A stretch of DNA of 64,000 nt from Psychrobacter sp. JCM 18903 (GTDB lineage: Bacteria; Pseudomonadota; Gammaproteobacteria; Pseudomonadales; Moraxellaceae): assembly GCF_000586475.1 (NCBI RefSeq), contig NZ_BAWJ01000002.1, forward strand, positions 239,621 to 303,620, read 5' to 3'. The position numbers and the translations under genes are program-made. Shown piece by piece: positions 61,065-64,000 of the stretch; the first letter of the stretch is position 1, and each line of letters begins with the position of its first letter. The notes below the pieces were generated by a model, which saw only the letters and a program-made list of their open reading frames with translations, was not told where the DNA came from and ran no database searches.

Positions 61065-64000
61065 ATGAGCCAGTTAAAAGCTGTAATTACCCGCTTAAGC
61101 CCAAGCTGTCGACAGTGTTTGCAGCAGGCTGCTAGGCTTTGTATTAATAATGGGCATCGTGAAGTCGATACGGTTCATTTACTACACGAACTGATTGCGA
61201 CGCCGCACAATGATGTGGCTCAAATACTTAAATTTAATAAGATAAATCAGCAGGCATTGCTAGCTGACATAACTGATTTGCTCAGTACCTTTGGTCAGGC
61301 TACAGGTTCAACGCCAGTGTTTAGTCAAGGTTTGATGGCGTTACTAGAAGATGCGTGGGAGCTAGCCAGTAGCCAGTATAATCAAAGTGCTGATAATAAC
61401 AGTCCACTAGAAATCCGCTCTGGTCATATATTGCTGGTGCTATTGGCGTATGAGCGTTATCAGCCATTGCTTAAAACCCTCCCTGAGCCACTACAGTATA
61501 TCGACCGCTTTACCCTAAAAGATGATTATGAGCGTCAATGTCTCGGTAGTACTGAGGGTAGTGGATCAAGCAGTAATAAAATTACCAATAGTAAAGGCGT
61601 CAATAAGGGTGCTGATGATGGTGCGAATAGTGCAGACAATGATATTAACAATCAAGAATCTTTAGACACTAAGCAAACTGAAGCTAAGCCAACCCCTGCG
61701 TTGGATAAATATACTTATGACTTAACGGCAAAAGCCAGCGCTGAGCAAATAGATCCAGTCATCGGCCGTGAGTTTGAAATTCATCAGTTGATCGATATTT
61801 TGATTCGTCGTCGTCAAAATAACCCTATCTTGACGGGTGAGGCTGGCGTCGGTAAAACAGCAGTGGTAGAAGGCTTGGCGCAAAAGATAGTCGCCGGTCA
61901 AGTTCCTGATCAACTCAAAGGCGTGACGATACGTAGTCTTGACATGGGCTTGCTGCAAGCAGGGGCAAGCGTCAAAGGGGAGTTTGAGAACCGTCTCAAG
62001 CAAGTCATTGAAGAAGTGCAAGCGTCGGTACAGCCGATTATCCTATTCATTGATGAAGCGCATACTTTGATTGGTGCTGGTGGACAAGCGGGTCAGAACG
62101 ACGCGGCGAACTTACTGAAGCCAGCGCTGGCTCGTGGTGAGCTAAGAACCATTGCGGCGACGACATGGTCAGAATATAAGAAATACTTCGAAAAAGACGC
62201 AGCATTGTCACGCCGCTTTCAAGTGGTCAAAGTCGATGAGCCTGATATTGAGACAGCAGTAGCGATGATTCGTGGGTTGAGTGCAAGATGCAGGATCATT
62301 TTGGCATATTAATCGATGACGATGCGCTACAAGCGGCGGTTGAGCTATCCGCACGTTATATCAGCGATAGGCAGCTGCCTGATAAAGCGGTCAGTGTATT
62401 AGATACGGCGGCGGCACGGGTGAGCTTATCTAAGACCGCCATACCCAATCAACTTGACAGATTAAACGCCAAAGGGTTGCAGTTAGAGCAGCATATCAAT
62501 AATCTCAGTCAGCAGCTCGAGCGTATCGGCGGCGTCGATGAAAAAGAAAAGGTTAGCCAAAAAATTGCCGTGCTTGATGAGCAGCGCCAAGCCAATCAGC
62601 AAAGCATTGCTGATATGACCAACCGCTGGCACGAACAGCGTCAGCTTAATGACCAGCTTGACGCGCTCAATCAACAATTGAGTGGCAAGGCAGATAATGC
62701 CTTTAATACAAAGATGCTTAGTGCAAAAGAGCGCTTAGACAAACAAGCTGAGTACCAAAATATCGAGCAGTCATTAAAAAAAATACAAGAGACGCATCGC
62801 CTTATCCATCCTGTATTGGATCGTCAGGTCATCAAGCAGATCATCTCAGATTGGACAGGGATTCCACTGACCGATATGGCAGGAAATGAAAAAGACCATA
62901 TCTTGGGTTTGGCTGACACCTTGCAATCGCGAGTCATTGGTCAAGACCATTCGGTGGCTGCTATCGTCAAGCGTATTCATACGGCGAAAGCACGCCTAGA
63001 CGATCCCAATCGTCCGCAAGGCGTGTTTATGCTAGTCGGGCCAAGTGGTGTGGGCAAGACTGAAACCGCGTTGGCGCTATCAGAGGTGTTGTACGGTGGT
63101 GAGCGTAATCTTATTACGATTAACCTATCAGAGTATCAAGAAGCGCATAGCGTTGCCTCGTTAAAAGGCTCGCCTCCAGGTTATGTTGGCTATGGTGAAG
63201 GTGGTGTATTAACCGAAGCGATTCGCCGTCGTCCTTATAGCGTACTCTTACTTGATGAAGTAGAAAAAGCCCATCCAGACGTATTAGATTTGTTTTATCA
63301 AGTCTTTGATAAAGGGGTGATGGAAGACAGTGAAGGGCGTTTAATTGATTTCAAAAACACGCTTATTTTATTGACCAGTAATGTTGGTTCGTCTGCGATT
63401 ATGCAGCATGTATCAATACAGATCCAGCCGTTACTGACTTTAGCCTGCCAGACAGTGATAGCCTAAAACAAGTCATTAATCCGCATTTGTATAAAGCCTT
63501 TAAGCCCGCGTTTTTGGGACGCTTAACGGTCATTCCTTATTATCCATTAACGGATGATGCGCTAGCAGAAATTATTCGCCTTAAGCTGGATAAAATCACT
63601 GGCCGTATTCGTGACAATTATGATGTGCCTTGTGTCATTGATGATGAGGTGATTGAGCTGATTTTATCGCGTTGTCATGAGGTGGATTCTGGTGCACGTA
63701 ACGCCGATGCGATTATCAGCCATACCTTGCTGCCGCAGCTGGCAGGTCAGCTGCTGGCTCATGATGACAGTCAAAGTGTGTTAAAGAAAATTACCGTATT
63801 CGTCGATGCGGACGATAATTTTGCCTACCGTCTGGATAATGATGCGGTTGTGGCGCTCAATCAAATGGCGCAATACAGCGAAGATGAAACTGAATATCAA
63901 GTTGAGGATCAAGTTAAGGAACCACCAAGCAAACCCCTTTCAGCTAAAAAGTCTGCCATTAAAAAGTCGACAGTGAAAAAAGCCATTAGTAAAAAGTCTA
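61065..64000 (+). CDS. tssH: T6SS sheath-recycling AAA+ ATPase TssH (ClpV), partial, frameshifted
   Basis: TssH disassembles contracted sheaths. The N-terminal Clp domain ([37 protein letters not shown]) is followed by a Ser/Asn/Asp-rich linker of about 60 residues. AAA1 has Walker A GEAGVGKT and Walker [15 protein letters not shown]; the coiled-coil middle domain comes next; AAA2 has [20 protein letters not shown] and [20 protein letters not shown]. Breaks near 62288 and 63412, each one A lost, split it into three. The gene runs off the right edge; the last visible part is a Lys/Ser-rich tail ([18 protein letters not shown]), unusual for ClpV. Confidence 0.93.

Noticed and set aside
1..64000. 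CRISPR array, rRNA or tRNA genes
   Set aside because: No regularly spaced repeats and no rRNA signature were seen; the only tRNA-like structure recognised is the tmRNA.

Overview
The window looks like a chromosomal segment of a Moraxellaceae gammaproteobacterium, most probably Psychrobacter. This rests on protein similarity recognised by eye, the moderate G+C, the iscRSUA-hscBA-fdx, alaS-lysC-csrA and fis-purH neighbourhoods, and a type VI secretion cluster laid out as in Acinetobacter and Psychrobacter (tssB-tssC-hcp-tssE-tssF-tssG-tssH). No database search was run.

Layout. 1-6.2 kb: isc Fe-S assembly operon on the minus strand (iscR to fdx, fdx cut by the window edge). 6.5-8 kb: membrane protein and HU. 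8.3-12.5 kb: ppiD, then fis-purH on the opposite strand. 12.8-18.6 kb: zinc-ribbon/DUF3426 protein, prmA, TPR lipoprotein and the bifunctional penicillin-binding protein mrcB. 19.1-24.5 kb: copper ATPase ccoI, a Bax-inhibitor-1-like protein, nadK and a DUF1315 protein. 24.6-29.9 kb: hopJ-like gene, csrA, lysC, alaS. 30-36.5 kb: DUF389 membrane protein, L,D-transpeptidase, prmB, aroC. 37-41.2 kb: creBC, an esterase, and tmRNA with its own promoter and terminator.

The most interesting part is 41.3-53.2 kb, an AT-rich minus-strand island between tmRNA and the type VI secretion (T6SS) operon. It starts with vgrG. Two large effectors follow, each with a beta-rich N-terminal domain, two or three LysM modules and two different peptidoglycan-cutting domains (a MepA-like peptidase plus a lambda-endolysin-type transglycosylase; a lysozyme-like domain plus an M15 peptidase). 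Between and after them are small exported proteins and lipoproteins whose starts often overlap the preceding stop, as expected for immunity proteins. An N-terminally short amidase with its own overlapping lipoprotein gene closes the array. An IS630-family element sits inside one candidate immunity lipoprotein gene; removing it with its TA duplication restores the lipoprotein frame across the junction. From 53.4 kb to the right edge the T6SS operon runs on the plus strand: two TPR-type accessory proteins, sheath (tssB, tssC), tube (hcp), baseplate (tssE, tssF, tssG) and the sheath-recycling ATPase (tssH, cut by the edge).

A caution applies to the whole window. More than thirty genes or gene parts are broken by small indels, nearly all one-base losses and often in short homopolymers, including essential genes such as alaS, iscU, lysC and nadK. 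This pattern points to an unpolished assembly and not to gene decay, so each such gene is reported as one CDS with the approximate break position.
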